64,000 bases of DNA from Sulfuriroseicoccus oceanibius (lineage in GTDB: Bacteria; Verrucomicrobiota; Verrucomicrobiia; Verrucomicrobiales; SLCJ01): contig NZ_CP066776.1 of NCBI RefSeq assembly GCF_010681825.2, positions 1,550,001 to 1,614,000 of the forward strand, read 5' to 3'. Below the pieces are notes generated by a model. The model was not told the origin of the DNA, made no database searches, and saw only the letters and a program-made list of their open reading frames with translations. This document shows positions 1 to 9,900 of this stretch, in pieces (the first letter of the stretch is position 1; each line of letters starts with the position of its first letter). The position numbers were made by a program, and so were the translations under genes.

Positions 1-1263
1 CCGGTTGATTCGCGAAAGGGCGGCGTGCTGAAGCCTGCGCCGTCGGGGCCAAAAGTGGCGAAAGATACAGGCAAGTCCGGCACGGCTCCGGCGGCTCCGG
101 TGGAACCATCCGGGCAGAAGTCATCTTCGGCTGATGGTGAGAAGGCGCCGGCTCCAGAGCCTGTCTTGGTTTTGAGTCCGGAGCTAACCGTAGAGAACGG
201 AAAGTTTACGATCTATGATGCGGGCAGCCGCACGGCCGCGATCGACTTGCGCGGGGTGGGCGTGCAATTGCCGCCTGTGGTGGATGCGCAATCGCCGACC
301 AATGGCGAAATCCGCGTGGAGGACGGTCATGTGGCACTGGTCCCAGGGATGGCCAAGGAAAGTGCTTTTTGGCCGATGCAGTGGCCGGTGCGCTGGGAAG
401 GGTCGGCAATTCTTGGTGAGCGCAAAGAGTTTAACGTGCGTGGTGGAAGGTTCTTCGGAGAGTTCTTGTGGAACCCACGGGTGGAAGGTGTGCCCTTGAT
501 TGTGGTCGGCGATTTGAAGCAGTTCAACCTGGTGGATGCCGTGGACGGTCCCACGGGGGACTTCCAGTTGGCGTCATGCTGGCTGTCTGGTCAGGTACGC
601 TTTGAGGCCTTGTTGTCGCGGTCGAACTCTGCTGTGCTGACGGGTGCGCTGGGCGCTGAGAATGTGGTGATCCAAGGAGGTCCGGCGCTGAGTCGGTTTG
701 CTTCTGGTGTGGGGTTGCAATTGGACGGTGATGTGGATGGTGAGGATGAGATGGTGCGGATGACATTGCCTGTGGGTGTGACGCGTTTCCGCTGGAGTCC
801 GACGTCGATGCAGGATCAGAAGGTGGATTTTCAGGCGGCCTCGAATGGCATGAGCGTGTCGGGTGCGGCGGTGGTTTCGCGCTCGGGGCGGGTGGTTTCG
901 CGGGCGAGCTGTGTGCTGAGTGGCCCGGCGATGCAGCAGTTGGAGAAACTTGAGGAGAGGTTGCCTCGCGCATTGCACTTCGGGTTCCGTCCTGTCGAGT
1001 TGCCGACCTTGCCTACGGAGGCTGACAAACCGGCGAGCTTGACTGATGGAGCGGAGTTGGTGCCGCCGGCACCGGCGGAAGTCGTCGCGGTGGGGCGCGA
1101 GTTTCTTATCAGCGGAACGTTGAAGGAGCCATTGGTGGCGGTCTGGGATCGGGGCGAGTTGTTGACCTTCGGGTCGTTGGTGCGGCGGATTTCCGCCAAT
1201 ATCATGCCGCCGCCGGATCCGGAGCCGGAATCCATTGACGACGAGCTGTTGCCGATGGATTAG
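1..1263 (+). CDS. C-terminal part of a large AsmA-like envelope protein (5' end outside window)
   Basis: The reading frame is open from base 1, so the GTG at 25 is probably internal and the gene starts upstream of the window. The visible 420 or so codons open with a low-complexity Ala/Pro/Lys/Ser linker (to about residue 50). They continue with beta-rich repeats such as LTVENGKFTIYDAG and NGEIRVEDGHVAL, the 'vxnGxxxxxD' style seen in AsmA/DUF748-like proteins that bridge inner and outer membranes. The tail reads FLISGTLKEPLVAVWDRG, a typical end-of-AsmA statement, then an acidic C-terminus (PESIDDELLPMD). No catalytic motif is visible. A role in lipid transport or outer-membrane assembly is inferred from the family only. 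rsmD follows 56 bp downstream on the same strand. Confidence 0.55.
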   Translation, partial: PVDSRKGGVLKPAPSGPKVAKDTGKSGTAPAAPVEPSGQKSSSADGEKAPAPEPVLVLSPELTVENGKFTIYDAGSRTAAIDLRGVGVQLPPVVDAQSPTNGEIRVEDGHVALVPGMAKESAFWPMQWPVRWEGSAILGERKEFNVRGGRFFGEFLWNPRVEGVPLIVVGDLKQFNLVDAVDGPTGDFQLASCWLSGQVRFEALLSRSNSAVLTGALGAENVVIQGGPALSRFASGVGLQLDGDVDGEDEMVRMTLPVGVTRFRWSPTSMQDQKVDFQAASNGMSVSGAAVVSRSGRVVSRASCVLSGPAMQQLEKLEERLPRALHFGFRPVELPTLPTEADKPASLTDGAELVPPAPAEVVAVGREFLISGTLKEPLVAVWDRGELLTFGSLVRRISANIMPPPDPEPESIDDELLPMD

Positions 1264-1319
1264 TCCCGCCTGCGGAGTGCGGCCCTCCGTGACACAATTT
1301 TCACTCTCTGATTTTCATC

Positions 1320-1880
1320 ATGCGCATTATTTCGGGAACCGCCCGGGGCACACGCCTCAAGACGCCAAAAGGACTCGTGACCAGGCCCACGCTCGACCGC
1401 GTGCGTGAGGCTCTTTTTTCGAAGATTGGGGGATTGTTGCCGGATGCTTCCGTGTTGGATCTTTTTGCTGGGTCCGGTGCGCTTGGGATCGAGGCGCTGA
1501 GCCGTGGCGCGGCCAAGGCGACGTTCGTTGAAGTGTCGAAGGAGGCGTTGGCTGTGATCCGGGATAATCTGGAGAAAACCAAGCTCAAGGAGCGCGCTAA
1601 TGTGGTGCCCTCGGCGGTGGATCCATTTCTCAAGAACGAGCGTGGCACGTTCGATGTGATCTTTGCCGACCCTCCGTATCTGCGCGAAGAAACCGGTGAG
1701 GATTGGGCAACGCGGCTGCTGGAGAAAACCACATTGCCGCAACGCCTGAAGGAAGGCGGTGTGTTCGTGCTGGAGACCCAGGCGGATTACCGAATGCATT
1801 TGCCGGCGCATTGGGAGTTGCTCGATGAACGCGCATACGGCAAGACGCGTCTTTGGTATCTGGTTCCTGCCAATCGCTAA
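1320..1880 (+). CDS. rsmD: 16S rRNA (guanine966-N2)-methyltransferase RsmD
   Basis: A 186-residue protein of normal RsmD length that methylates G966 of 16S rRNA in the 30S subunit using S-adenosylmethionine. The N-terminus MRIISGTARG and the stretch RPTLDRVREALF (about 22-33) are diagnostic. Methyltransferase motif I is VLDLFAGSGALG (45-56) and the catalytic N-MTase motif is DPPY (117-120). The ATG at 1320 opens the conserved MRIISG segment, so this start is secure. In many bacteria rsmD is followed by coaD; here waaA follows instead, its ATG 14 bp after the rsmD stop, suggesting co-transcription of a ribosome-modification gene with a lipopolysaccharide gene. Confidence 0.95.
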   Translation: MRIISGTARGTRLKTPKGLVTRPTLDRVREALFSKIGGLLPDASVLDLFAGSGALGIEALSRGAAKATFVEVSKEALAVIRDNLEKTKLKERANVVPSAVDPFLKNERGTFDVIFADPPYLREETGEDWATRLLEKTTLPQRLKEGGVFVLETQADYRMHLPAHWELLDERAYGKTRLWYLVPANR

Positions 1881-1893
1881 GCTTCGTCCGCGT

Positions 1894-3204
1894 ATGCGCC
1901 TGATTCTCTCGCTGTTGATTTACAACTTGCTGTTGCCGGTTGTCTTCGTGTTGCTGCTGCCAAACCAGCTGCTGAGGATGAAGAAGCGGGGCGGGTACCG
2001 CGAACAGTTTGGCAACCGCTTCGGTATGTATGGAAGCGGGATGATGAGCCGGCTGCGCGGGTCGCGGCCGTTATGGATCCATGCGGTCAGCGTGGGGGAG
2101 CAGATGATCGCAATGAAGTTGGTCACTCAGTTGCGCAAGAGTGGGGCGTGGAATGGTAAAATCGTGGTGTCGACCGCGACGTCGACTGGGTTCAAGCTTG
2201 CGCGTGAGCGGGTCGGCGAGAACTGCGAGGTGGTCTATTTTCCCTTCGATCTTTTGCCGTTTCCTTTGATCGCGTTGATGCGCATTCGGCCATCGCGCAT
2301 TGTGTTGGTGGAGGCCGAAGTGTGGCCGAACTTCACCGCGGTGGCGGCGGCGATGCGGGTGCCCGTTTCGTTGGTGAATGCGCGTCTGTCGCCTCGTTCT
2401 GCGCGGAGGTTTGCCAAGTTTTCGCTGCTTACCGGACCTATCTTCAGGTTGCTCGATCATGTCTGCGTGCCGGACGCGGACGATAAGTCGCGCTGGGCCG
2501 GCCTTGGGATGGACGAGTCCCGCATCGCGGTGACTGGCTCAATGAAGCATGATGACTCAGCATCGCCGCCGCGTGATGCGTTGGTCGCGGAGTTGCGTGA
2601 TGTCTTGAACGCGGCGTTGCCAGCACCGGATCGGCCGGTTGTGCTGATTGCCTCGACCCACCCTGGCGAGGAGAAGTTTATCGCGCAATCGGTGGTGGCG
2701 GTGGCCAAGGCGGAGAACCTGCCGCGGCCACGATTAGTGGTGGTGCCGCGTCATGTTGAGCGAGCCGGCGATGTCGTGGCTGATCTGGAATCGATTGGGA
2801 TCCGGTCGTTGTTGCGCTCGAGCTTCGATGGTCAGGGCGATGCGGATGCCGCGTTTGTGGCTAATACCACCGGAGAGCTCGCTGCCTGGTACGCGCTGGC
2901 CGACTGCGTGGTGATCGGGAAGTCGTTCGTCGGGCAGGTTGGGGGGCAAAACCCAGCCGAAGCGATTTTGTGCGGTAAGGCGGTGATTTGCGGTCCGCGG
3001 ATGGATAATTTTGAGTCGCTGATGGAGTGCCTGGTCGCTGCGGATGGGGTTTCTCATTTGGCCGATGATTCGGAGTTGGAAGCAGCGTTGTCGCGGATGT
3101 TCACCGAGCCGGAGGCATTGGATGCGATGGCGAAGCGTGGCAATGCGGCGCTCGCCGTGCACCAAGGGGCTGTTGCCCGCACGGTGGATGCGCTGGGTGT
3201 TTGA
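1894..3204 (+). CDS. waaA: 3-deoxy-D-manno-octulosonic acid (Kdo) transferase WaaA/KdtA
   Basis: A 436-residue GT30-family glycosyltransferase that adds Kdo from CMP-Kdo to lipid IVA at the inner face of the cytoplasmic membrane. An N-terminal membrane anchor covers about residues 3-25. The glycosyltransferase N domain carries HAVSVGEQM (63-71), close to the family's HaaSvGE motif, then ATSTGF and VEAEVWPN. The C-terminal CMP-Kdo-binding part has GGQNPAEA near residue 350. I chose the ATG at 1894 because the frame upstream overlaps rsmD out of frame and the hydrophobic anchor starts exactly here. One or two Kdo additions cannot be predicted from sequence alone. Confidence 0.93.
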   Translation: MRLILSLLIYNLLLPVVFVLLLPNQLLRMKKRGGYREQFGNRFGMYGSGMMSRLRGSRPLWIHAVSVGEQMIAMKLVTQLRKSGAWNGKIVVSTATSTGFKLARERVGENCEVVYFPFDLLPFPLIALMRIRPSRIVLVEAEVWPNFTAVAAAMRVPVSLVNARLSPRSARRFAKFSLLTGPIFRLLDHVCVPDADDKSRWAGLGMDESRIAVTGSMKHDDSASPPRDALVAELRDVLNAALPAPDRPVVLIASTHPGEEKFIAQSVVAVAKAENLPRPRLVVVPRHVERAGDVVADLESIGIRSLLRSSFDGQGDADAAFVANTTGELAAWYALADCVVIGKSFVGQVGGQNPAEAILCGKAVICGPRMDNFESLMECLVAADGVSHLADDSELEAALSRMFTEPEALDAMAKRGNAALAVHQGAVARTVDALGV

Positions 3205-3288
3205 GTAGCGGAGTTGTGCCGGCGACCTGCGGGTGGCGGATGAGTTCTGTCGGGGGCGAGCGCTTGGTCGGTTGGGGGTGGGGCATGT

Positions 3289-3360
3289 TTCCCAAGGTGA
3301 GGTCGCCGGAGGCTCCCTTCACCGTTGGGCTGGTTTGCGTATCGCTTTCAGCGACGGGGG
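3289..3360 (+). repeat. REP-like palindromic repeat, copy 1
   Basis: Starts CCCAAGGTGA and ends in TTCACCGTTGGG followed by CTGGTTTGCGTATCGC. The same arrangement recurs at 10254-10330 and, inverted, at 3440-3490 and 43264-43315. The arms pair imperfectly around a GTCGCCGGAGGCTCC core. Intergenic placement and the variable loop suggest a REP/MITE-derived family. Confidence 0.75.
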
Positions 3361-3439
3361 ATGGTGGCCGCTTTGAGGGGGGGGGCGTTGCGCGGTTGGT
3401 CGAGGCCGCTAGGACGATGTGGTTCCCCGAAGGGGGAAG

Positions 3440-3490
3440 GCAAATCAGCCCAGGGTGAAAGGAGCCTCTGGCGACTTCACCCTGGGACTG
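3440..3490 (-). repeat. REP-like palindromic repeat, copy 2 (inverted)
   Basis: Perfect 11-bp arms CCCAGGGTGAA (3449-3459) and TTCACCCTGGG (3476-3486) surround a 16-nt loop with the family core GGAGCCTCTGGCGAC. It points opposite to copy 1, about 80 bp away. Confidence 0.75.
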
Positions 3491-3605
3491 GATGTTCGCA
3501 ACGGATGGCACCCTGAGAAGGTGCTGCGATGAGGGGTGAGGAAATGGCTGCGCGGATTCTGGTGTGGCCGGCGCTGATTTCTCGGGGCGGTCAGCTGTGA
3601 TCTCA

Positions 3606-3643
3606 AAATGATTATTTCAAATGGCTATTTGAAATAATCATTT
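3606..3643. promoter_or_regulatory. Perfect 17-bp inverted repeat, probable TetR operator
   Basis: The arm AAATGATTATTTCAAAT (3606-3622) is matched exactly by its reverse complement at 3627-3643, with a 4-nt GGCT centre. It is strikingly AT-rich in GC-rich surroundings and lies 40 bp before the TetR start at 3684. Local autoregulators of this family typically bind such a site. It probably controls the regulator and the efflux genes behind it. Confidence 0.8.
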
Positions 3644-3683
3644 GCGTAGAGGGAGATCGTGGTTAGCGGTAGGGGTGGCGAAA

Positions 3684-4307
3684 ATGAAAACCAAAGATCG
3701 GATCGTGCGTGCGGCGGTGGAGCTTTTTGCTCGTCATGGCTACCGTGATACGACTTGTGCGGCGGTTTGTGAGGCGGCGGATGCGAATATTGCGGCGATT
3801 AACTACCACTTTGGTTCGAAGGAGAGTTTGTTCCGGCTGGTTTTGCGCGAGGCTTTTGCGATGGCCAATGATTGCCATCCTGTGGAGCGAGAGGCTTCGG
3901 CATCGGTGGCTGAGCAGATCCGTTTGTTTGTCGAGATGATGATCCGGCGCAGTTTTGACGACGGGGAGGGTGGTTACCTTAACCGGATCATGGCGCATGA
4001 AAGTACCAATCCCGATGGTCCGCACGCGTTGATTTTCGAGGAGATGTCTGCTTTGCACGGGGATTGTTTGATCGGATTACTCAAGGCGTATTGTCCGGCG
4101 GTGCCGGAGTCTGAGATAGAGGCATTGAAGATGAATGTGATTACGCTGTGTGTGTTTCCGCGGGCGTTTCCGTTGATGCGTGCGGCGTTGTTTCCCGGAG
4201 GCTGCACAGACGCGCAAATTGAAAAGCACATCGAGCGTCAGGTGGCGTTTGTGTTCGCGGGCTTGGATGCCGCAGTGGCCGCGAGGTCGAAGATTGGCGA
4301 GAACTAA
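3684..4307 (+). CDS. TetR/AcrR-family regulator (CecR/YbiH-like) of the efflux operon
   Basis: A 207-residue transcriptional regulator. The N-terminal helix-turn-helix spans about residues 5-50, with DRIVRAAVELFARHGY followed by NIAAINYHFGSKESLF, the version seen in the CecR/YbiH branch of TetR proteins. The C-terminal ligand-binding domain is all-helical and contains the AHESTNPDG segment typical of that branch. The ATG at 3684 is preferred over a TTG at 3642, because the latter lies inside the operator palindrome and adds a non-conserved basic leader. The outer-membrane factor gene starts about 12 bp after the stop, so this is the first gene of a tetR-OMF-adaptor-RND operon. The likely ligand is a drug-like or envelope-stress compound, but nothing in the sequence identifies it. 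Confidence 0.9.
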   Translation: MKTKDRIVRAAVELFARHGYRDTTCAAVCEAADANIAAINYHFGSKESLFRLVLREAFAMANDCHPVEREASASVAEQIRLFVEMMIRRSFDDGEGGYLNRIMAHESTNPDGPHALIFEEMSALHGDCLIGLLKAYCPAVPESEIEALKMNVITLCVFPRAFPLMRAALFPGGCTDAQIEKHIERQVAFVFAGLDAAVAARSKIGEN

Positions 4308-4319
4308 CTGAGTTTGGAC

Positions 4320-5684
4320 ATGTTGATGAAAAGCTATTTATTAGGTGCCGCGTCGCTGACGATGTTGGTGGGGTGTGCCAGTTTGCCTGGCTCGTTTTCC
4401 GACTCTCGCGATCCCTCCACCACGCTGCCGGAAGGCTTCGATGTCTCGCAGGCTGCGGTGCCGGATGTGGCGGAGTCCCTGCTGGGGATTTTCAAAGACA
4501 GCAAGCTTGAGGCGCTGGTGAACGCGGCGTGGGAGGCCAATCCTGATTTGCAGGCAAGCGCGGCACGGATGGAAGAGGCTGGCTTCAATCTGAAGAAAGC
4601 CGGCGCTCCGTTGTTCCCATCGCTTACGGGCAATGCGGGGGCTCGTACCGGTGAACGTCTCGGTGTGAGCAGCGATACCTTCAACGCGACGCTCGACACG
4701 CGGTGGGAGGTGGATGTTTGGGGCAAATTGCGTGCCGGCCGTCGTGCGGGTGCGGCGAATTTTGCCGAAGCCAAAGCCAACTACGAGGCGGCCAAGCAAT
4801 CGATCGCCGCGCAGGCAATGCAGGGGTGGTTTGATTTGGTAGCGGCAGAGCAATTGCTTGATCTTGCCCAGCGCCGGGCTGCGAGTTTCGAGAAGTCCTA
4901 TCAGTTGGTGAACACGCGGTTTGAAAATGGAACCACCGGCATTGGCGACGTGCATTTGGCCAAGGTGGATTTGGAGTTGGCTCGGGCTGCGGTGCAATTG
5001 CGCACCAACGAGCGCGATCAGGCGGCACGCAATGTGCGTGTGCTGGCAGGGCTTTACCCTGATGCCCAACTGCGGACCGGCGCCAAGCTGCCTAGCTTGA
5101 GTCGCTCGGTCAAAGCGGGCGTGCCTTCGGATGTGTTGCTCAACCGTCCGGACATCGACGCAGCGTATCAGGCGATCCGCGCGGCGGACGAGCGGGTGAC
5201 CGTGGCGCACCGCGATTTGTTTCCGAGTTTCGTGCTGACCGGCAGCGGCGGGCGCGAGAGTTCGACCTTGGGGGATTTGGCGAAGTCCGGCTTCGATGTA
5301 TGGTCATTTGGGGCGAGTCTGGCGGCGCCTTTGTTTGAAGGTGGAGCGCGTCGGGCGGAACTCGGAGCGGCAGGCAAGCGCGCCGAGCAGGCATATTTCC
5401 GCTATCAGAAAGTGGTGCTCGACGCATTCCGTGAAGTGGAGAACAGCTTGGGGAGCGAACGTTATCTGGCGCGTCAATTGAGTGCGACCGAGGCGGCTTT
5501 GGAGGCGGCGCGTCGGGCGGAGACCAAGTCGCGCAGTGACTACGAGCAGGGGCTTGTTGAGATTTTGAACCTATTGATTTCGCAGCGGCAGGTGTTCAGC
5601 ACCGAAGAAAGTGCGATCCAACTGCGTGCGGCGCGCGCAAAGAACCGGGTGTCGCTCGCGCTGGCACTGGGCAAAGCATACTGA
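4320..5684 (+). CDS. NodT/OprM-family outer-membrane efflux lipoprotein
   Basis: About 454 residues. The signal peptide ends in the lipobox LVGC (Cys about 19), so the mature protein is a lipoprotein. Two OEP repeats of the TolC fold follow: LVNAAWEANPDLQASAARMEEA in the first half and LLNRPDIDAAYQAIRAADERV in the second; LLNRPDI is a hallmark of OprM/NodT proteins. It forms the trimeric outer-membrane exit duct of the tripartite pump encoded with the next two genes. TTG 4314, ATG 4320 and ATG 4326 are all possible starts; 4320 is chosen because a weak TGAG lies about 8 bp upstream. The adaptor gene begins 21 bp after the stop. Confidence 0.93.
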   Translation: MLMKSYLLGAASLTMLVGCASLPGSFSDSRDPSTTLPEGFDVSQAAVPDVAESLLGIFKDSKLEALVNAAWEANPDLQASAARMEEAGFNLKKAGAPLFPSLTGNAGARTGERLGVSSDTFNATLDTRWEVDVWGKLRAGRRAGAANFAEAKANYEAAKQSIAAQAMQGWFDLVAAEQLLDLAQRRAASFEKSYQLVNTRFENGTTGIGDVHLAKVDLELARAAVQLRTNERDQAARNVRVLAGLYPDAQLRTGAKLPSLSRSVKAGVPSDVLLNRPDIDAAYQAIRAADERVTVAHRDLFPSFVLTGSGGRESSTLGDLAKSGFDVWSFGASLAAPLFEGGARRAELGAAGKRAEQAYFRYQKVVLDAFREVENSLGSERYLARQLSATEAALEAARRAETKSRSDYEQGLVEILNLLISQRQVFSTEESAIQLRAARAKNRVSLALALGKAY

Positions 5685-5705
5685 TTTTTACGTGGAGATT
5701 TGATT

Positions 5706-6929
5706 ATGAAGAAGGTGTTTCACTACGCGTTGTTGCCGTTGCTGGTCCTTGTACTGGCGTTGGGTATTTTCAAGGTCATGCAGTTGACCAAGCCGGAGAA
5801 GGGACGGCGTGAGGCGAAGCCGATTGTCGCGCAGATTCCGGTGGAGAAAGTCGCCCCGGCGGCGCACGTGCCGACGATTCAGAGTTTTGGTACGGTGCGT
5901 GCGTTTTACGAGACACGGATCGCTGCGTTGGTGGCGGGCGAGGTGGACGAGGTCGCAGCGAATTTCCAAGCGGGTGAGTCTGTGCGTGAGGGGGATGTGT
6001 TGATGCAGATCAACCCGGCGGACTACGCGGCGAACGTGGCACAGCAGGAGTCCAATGTGGCTGCGGCCAAGCGTGTGTTGGCCGAGGAAGAAGCGCGCGG
6101 TAAGCAGGCGGTGGTGGATTGGAAGTCGTCCGGACGATCGCTGGACTCCGCATCGCCGTACACCTTGCGCGTTCCCCAGCAGGAGGCCGCACGCAAAGCG
6201 TTGGCATCCGCGGAGGCCGCGCTTGAGAAGGCGAAACTCGATCTGGAGCGGACCAAAGTGGTGGCTCCGTTCGACGCCATTGTTCAAGAGCGCAGCGCGA
6301 GTCCGGGTGGTGTGGTCACTGTGGGGATGCAGGTTGGCACCTTGATCGCCCGTGAAAAGGTTGAGGTTCGCTTGCCTCTCACCCCCGAGCAGGTGGCTCG
6401 CTTGAAGTTGCCTCTGGCGTTCCAGCCCGGCAGCTTGCAGCCCATTCCGATCACATTGAAGAGCCCGGCGTACCCAGGCGTTTCATGGCAGGCCTTGGTG
6501 ACGCGTACCGAGGCAAGTGTCGACCCGCGCAACCAGGTGATCCACGTGATTGCCGAGGTGCAGAAGCCATTTGATGGCGACGGAGCACCGCTGCCGGTGG
6601 GGACGTTTGTCACCGCGGTGATGGACGGGCGTCCGGTGGAGGGTGTGTATCTCATTCCGAGCGCATCGTTGCTAGACGATCAGTACGTGTGGACCGTGGA
6701 TGCGGAATCCAAGCTGCGTCGGCAGGATGTGGTGCGCGTTTTCAGTGCCGGTGGTCAGTCGATGGTGCGGGTTGAGAAAGACGACGCGAAGGAACTGACC
6801 GTCGCGATCCGTCCATTGGCGAGCTTCCGCGAAGGCCAGCTCGTGTCGGTCGCAGGCGATGCCGACAGCGCAGCCTCCGGCGAAAGCGGCGAGGCGGAAC
6901 CAAAGCAACCAGAGGCCGACGCCAAATAA
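5706..6929 (+). CDS. RND efflux periplasmic adaptor (membrane-fusion protein)
   Basis: A 407-residue MFP subunit. An N-terminal membrane anchor (about 7-25) is followed by a biotinyl-lipoyl-like half with TRIAALVAGEVDEV and GDVLMQINPADYAANV. A coiled-coil hairpin runs over about 110-180, and the second lipoyl half reads KLDLERTKVVAPFDAIVQERSAS. Beta-barrel and membrane-proximal domains complete the chain (LIPSASLLDDQYVWTV). It links the outer-membrane duct and the inner-membrane pump. The ATG at 5706 has a good GTGGAG Shine-Dalgarno at 5692-5697, unusual in this window. The acidic, Glu/Ala-rich C-terminal tail is low complexity. Confidence 0.93.
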   Translation: MKKVFHYALLPLLVLVLALGIFKVMQLTKPEKGRREAKPIVAQIPVEKVAPAAHVPTIQSFGTVRAFYETRIAALVAGEVDEVAANFQAGESVREGDVLMQINPADYAANVAQQESNVAAAKRVLAEEEARGKQAVVDWKSSGRSLDSASPYTLRVPQQEAARKALASAEAALEKAKLDLERTKVVAPFDAIVQERSASPGGVVTVGMQVGTLIAREKVEVRLPLTPEQVARLKLPLAFQPGSLQPIPITLKSPAYPGVSWQALVTRTEASVDPRNQVIHVIAEVQKPFDGDGAPLPVGTFVTAVMDGRPVEGVYLIPSASLLDDQYVWTVDAESKLRRQDVVRVFSAGGQSMVRVEKDDAKELTVAIRPLASFREGQLVSVAGDADSAASGESGEAEPKQPEADAK

Positions 6930-6989
6930 CCTGCCCTCACTTTCTATCGGCGCGGGATCCACGCGTCAGCTCTAACCGAATCATCCAGC

Positions 6990-9900
6990 ATGAGCCAACC
7001 TCTCGAAGAGAAACACAAGATCATTGCGTGGTTCGCCAGCAATCCGGTGGTCGCCAATATCATGATGCTGACCATCTTGATCGGTGGTCTGTACACGGCG
7101 TTCACGATCCGCAAAGAGGCCTTCCCTTCGTTTGCCGGCGAGGCGGTGACGATTGATGTGCCGTTTCTCGGAGGGACGCCGGAGGACGTCGAACGTGGCG
7201 TGGCGATCAAGATTGAAGAAGCCCTGGAAGGGGTGGACGGCATTTATCACATCCGCAGTACCTGCACCGAGTCCAGTGCCTCGATCACCGTGGAAGCGGA
7301 GGAGGGGTACAATGTGACCAAGTTGCTGGATGACGTGAAGATTCAGATCGACGCGATTCCGTCCTTCCCGGATCAGGTGGAGAATCCGGTGATCAGTGAG
7401 CGCAAGCGCCGTGAGTCGAGCATTTGGATCGAAGTGTATGGCGATGCCTCCGAGCGAGTGCTCAAGCAGACGGCCCGTGACTTGCGCGATGAGTTGTTGC
7501 GCTCGCCGGATATCAGCAAAGTCAACACGACCGGGGATCGGGCGTATGAGATTTCGATCGAGGTTTCCGAGGACAAGCTGCGCAGCTATGAAATGACCTT
7601 CCAAGAGGTGGCTGATGCGGTGCGCTCCAACTCGGTGGATTTGTCCGGTGGTGTGATCCGCAGCGGACGTGGTGAGATTTCGTTGAAGATCCGATCGCAG
7701 GCGTACAACACGCGGGACTTTGCCAATATTCCGCTGCGCACGACTGAAGATGGGACCCGGATTTACGTGCGCGACGTGGCGACGGTGCGTGATGGATTTG
7801 TCGACCAGGAAGTGATCTCGCGCTTCCAAGGCAAGCGTACCGTGACCCTCAACGTGGTATCCGACGCGACCGACGACATCATCAAAGCGACCGATGCGGC
7901 GCGCCGAGTGATGGAGGAATTCAAGGCGGCCGGACGGTTGCCTGAGGGCGTGGAGACGGTGATGTGGAACGATGCATCCAAGGTGATCCGTGCACGTCTC
8001 AATTTGTTGGCGCGCAATGGATTGATGGGTGTGGGTCTGGTGTTGGTGATGTTGATGTTTTTCCTCAACTTCCGCCTGGCGATGTGGGTGGCGCTCGGGA
8101 TTCCGATTTCGTTGGCGGGGGCTGTGTTGATTTTCCCCCTGCCCGGTATCGATATCTCAATCAACGTGCTCACCAGTTTCGCCTTTATTCTGGTGCTCGG
8201 CGTGGTGGTGGACGACGCCATCGTCATCGGTGAGAGCATTTACTCGGAGAAGGAGAAACAACCCGACTGCAACCATCCGGGAGCAGACATGCGGGGGACA
8301 ATCCGCGGTGTGGCCAAAGTGGTTACGCCGGCGACTTTCGGGGTGCTGACAACGATTGCCGCGTTCCTGCCACTGACGCAGGTCAGTGGATTCATGGGGC
8401 GTGTGTTTGGTCAGATTGCGATCGCGGTGATCTTCTGTCTGATCTTCTCATTGATCGAATCCAAGCTGATTCTGCCGGCGCACTTGGCGCACATCGATGT
8501 GCACAAAGAACCGGGGAACTTCATCTCGCGCCGATGGAGCCGCTTCCAGCGAGCTATCGCCAATGCGTTGTCGCGCTTTGTGGGCAATGTGTACCAGCCG
8601 GCGCTGCGTTGGATGATTCCGCATCGCTACACAGTGATCGCCACATTCATCGCTGTGTTCATTGTGGTGGTTGGCTTGTTGGCTACCAACCGTCTGCGCT
8701 TCGTCTTCTTCCCGGATATTCCGTTGGACAAAGCAACCGCGACCCTCACGCTTGAGGAGGGGTTGCCGGTTAGTTATTTGCACGAAGAGGCGGAAAAGAT
8801 CGCCCAGGCGGCGTACGACACCGGCATTCATTTCGAGAAGGAAAGTGGAAGCAACCCAATGCGCCATATTCAGGTGCAGGCCACGACTAACACCCGAGCC
8901 ACTGTGTCGATTGAGCTCACGCCATCGGAAGAACGTGAGATTCATACCAACTCGATTGTGAATATGTGGCGATCCAAGGTCGGTGGGATTTCCGGTGCCA
9001 AGTCGCTGACCTATGTCGGCCGCGGCGGGGCATCGAGCGGGATCGAGATCCAGCTGCAGAGTCAGGATCTGGAAGCCCTGCAGTTGGCGGCCGCCGAGGT
9101 GAAGGCGAAGTTGGCAACCTTCCCGGGGGTGAATGACATCGCCGATTCGTTCAATGCGGGACGTCCGGAGATTCGTTTTTCGATCACGCCTCTGGGTGAG
9201 GCTGCTGGCTATGACAAGCGATCGTTGGCCGCCAACGTGCGCGATGCGTTCTACGGACGCGAGGCCCAGCGGGTGCAACGGGGGCGCGACGAGGTGAAGG
9301 TGATGGTGCGTTACCCGATCGATGACCGCGAGAGCATCGACACCTTGCGTCAGATGCGCGTGCGCGGAGCCGATGGCAAAGCCGTGCCATTCTCGGTCGT
9401 GGCGGATACCGAGTTCGACACCGGGCTCGCCAAGATCGACCGATTGGATGGTCAGCGCGTGGTGACGGTCACTGCTGATGCGGATAAGACGGTGACGACT
9501 GGGGACGAGGTCTTGGCGATATTGGAGCAAGGCTACTTTGACGAGCTGTTGTCTAAGTATCCGGAGATCAGCATTCGTCTGGGCGGTGAAGCCGAAGAGC
9601 GGATGAAGTCGATGACGTCGTTGAAGTTCGGTTTCCTGATTTCGATGTTGCTGATCTACATCCTGCTGGCGATCACGTTGAAGGCTTATGTGAAGCCGTT
9701 GTTTATCATGGTGGCGATTCCATTCGGGATCATCGGCGCGCTGATCGGCCACTACATTGTCGGGATTTCCGTCGGGATTCTGTCGGTCTTCGGGATCCTG
9801 GCGCTGAGCGGGGTGGTGGTGAATGACTCGTTGGTGTTGATGCACCGCATTGACGCCATTCGTTCACGCTATGAGACGCTGGACGAAGTGATCGTAGTGG

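Larger units (their letters stand above)
3205..3683. other. Intergenic region with two opposed REP-like palindromes and the tetR operator
   Basis: No convincing gene lies in this 479-bp gap. It contains one copy of a REP-like palindrome in plus orientation (3289-3360), a second copy in the opposite orientation (3440-3490), a G-rich spacer between them, and the perfect palindrome upstream of tetR (3606-3643). The short reading frames here run through the palindromes and are judged spurious. Confidence 0.7.

Noticed and set aside
3201-3516. Short frames between waaA and tetR
   Set aside because: They are translations of REP-like palindromes (for example ASGDLTLG-type strings) that recur wherever this repeat lies in the genome.
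8448-9845. Long antisense reading frame (465 codons) opposite the RND pump
   Set aside because: It lies entirely opposite a well-supported gene, is rich in His/Gln/Arg as expected for a shadow frame of GC-rich coding DNA, and has no recognisable domain. The same reasoning removes the long frames opposite ftsH/permease (14821-17007, 16593-18848), lptD (22645-24027) and cysI (37322-38578).
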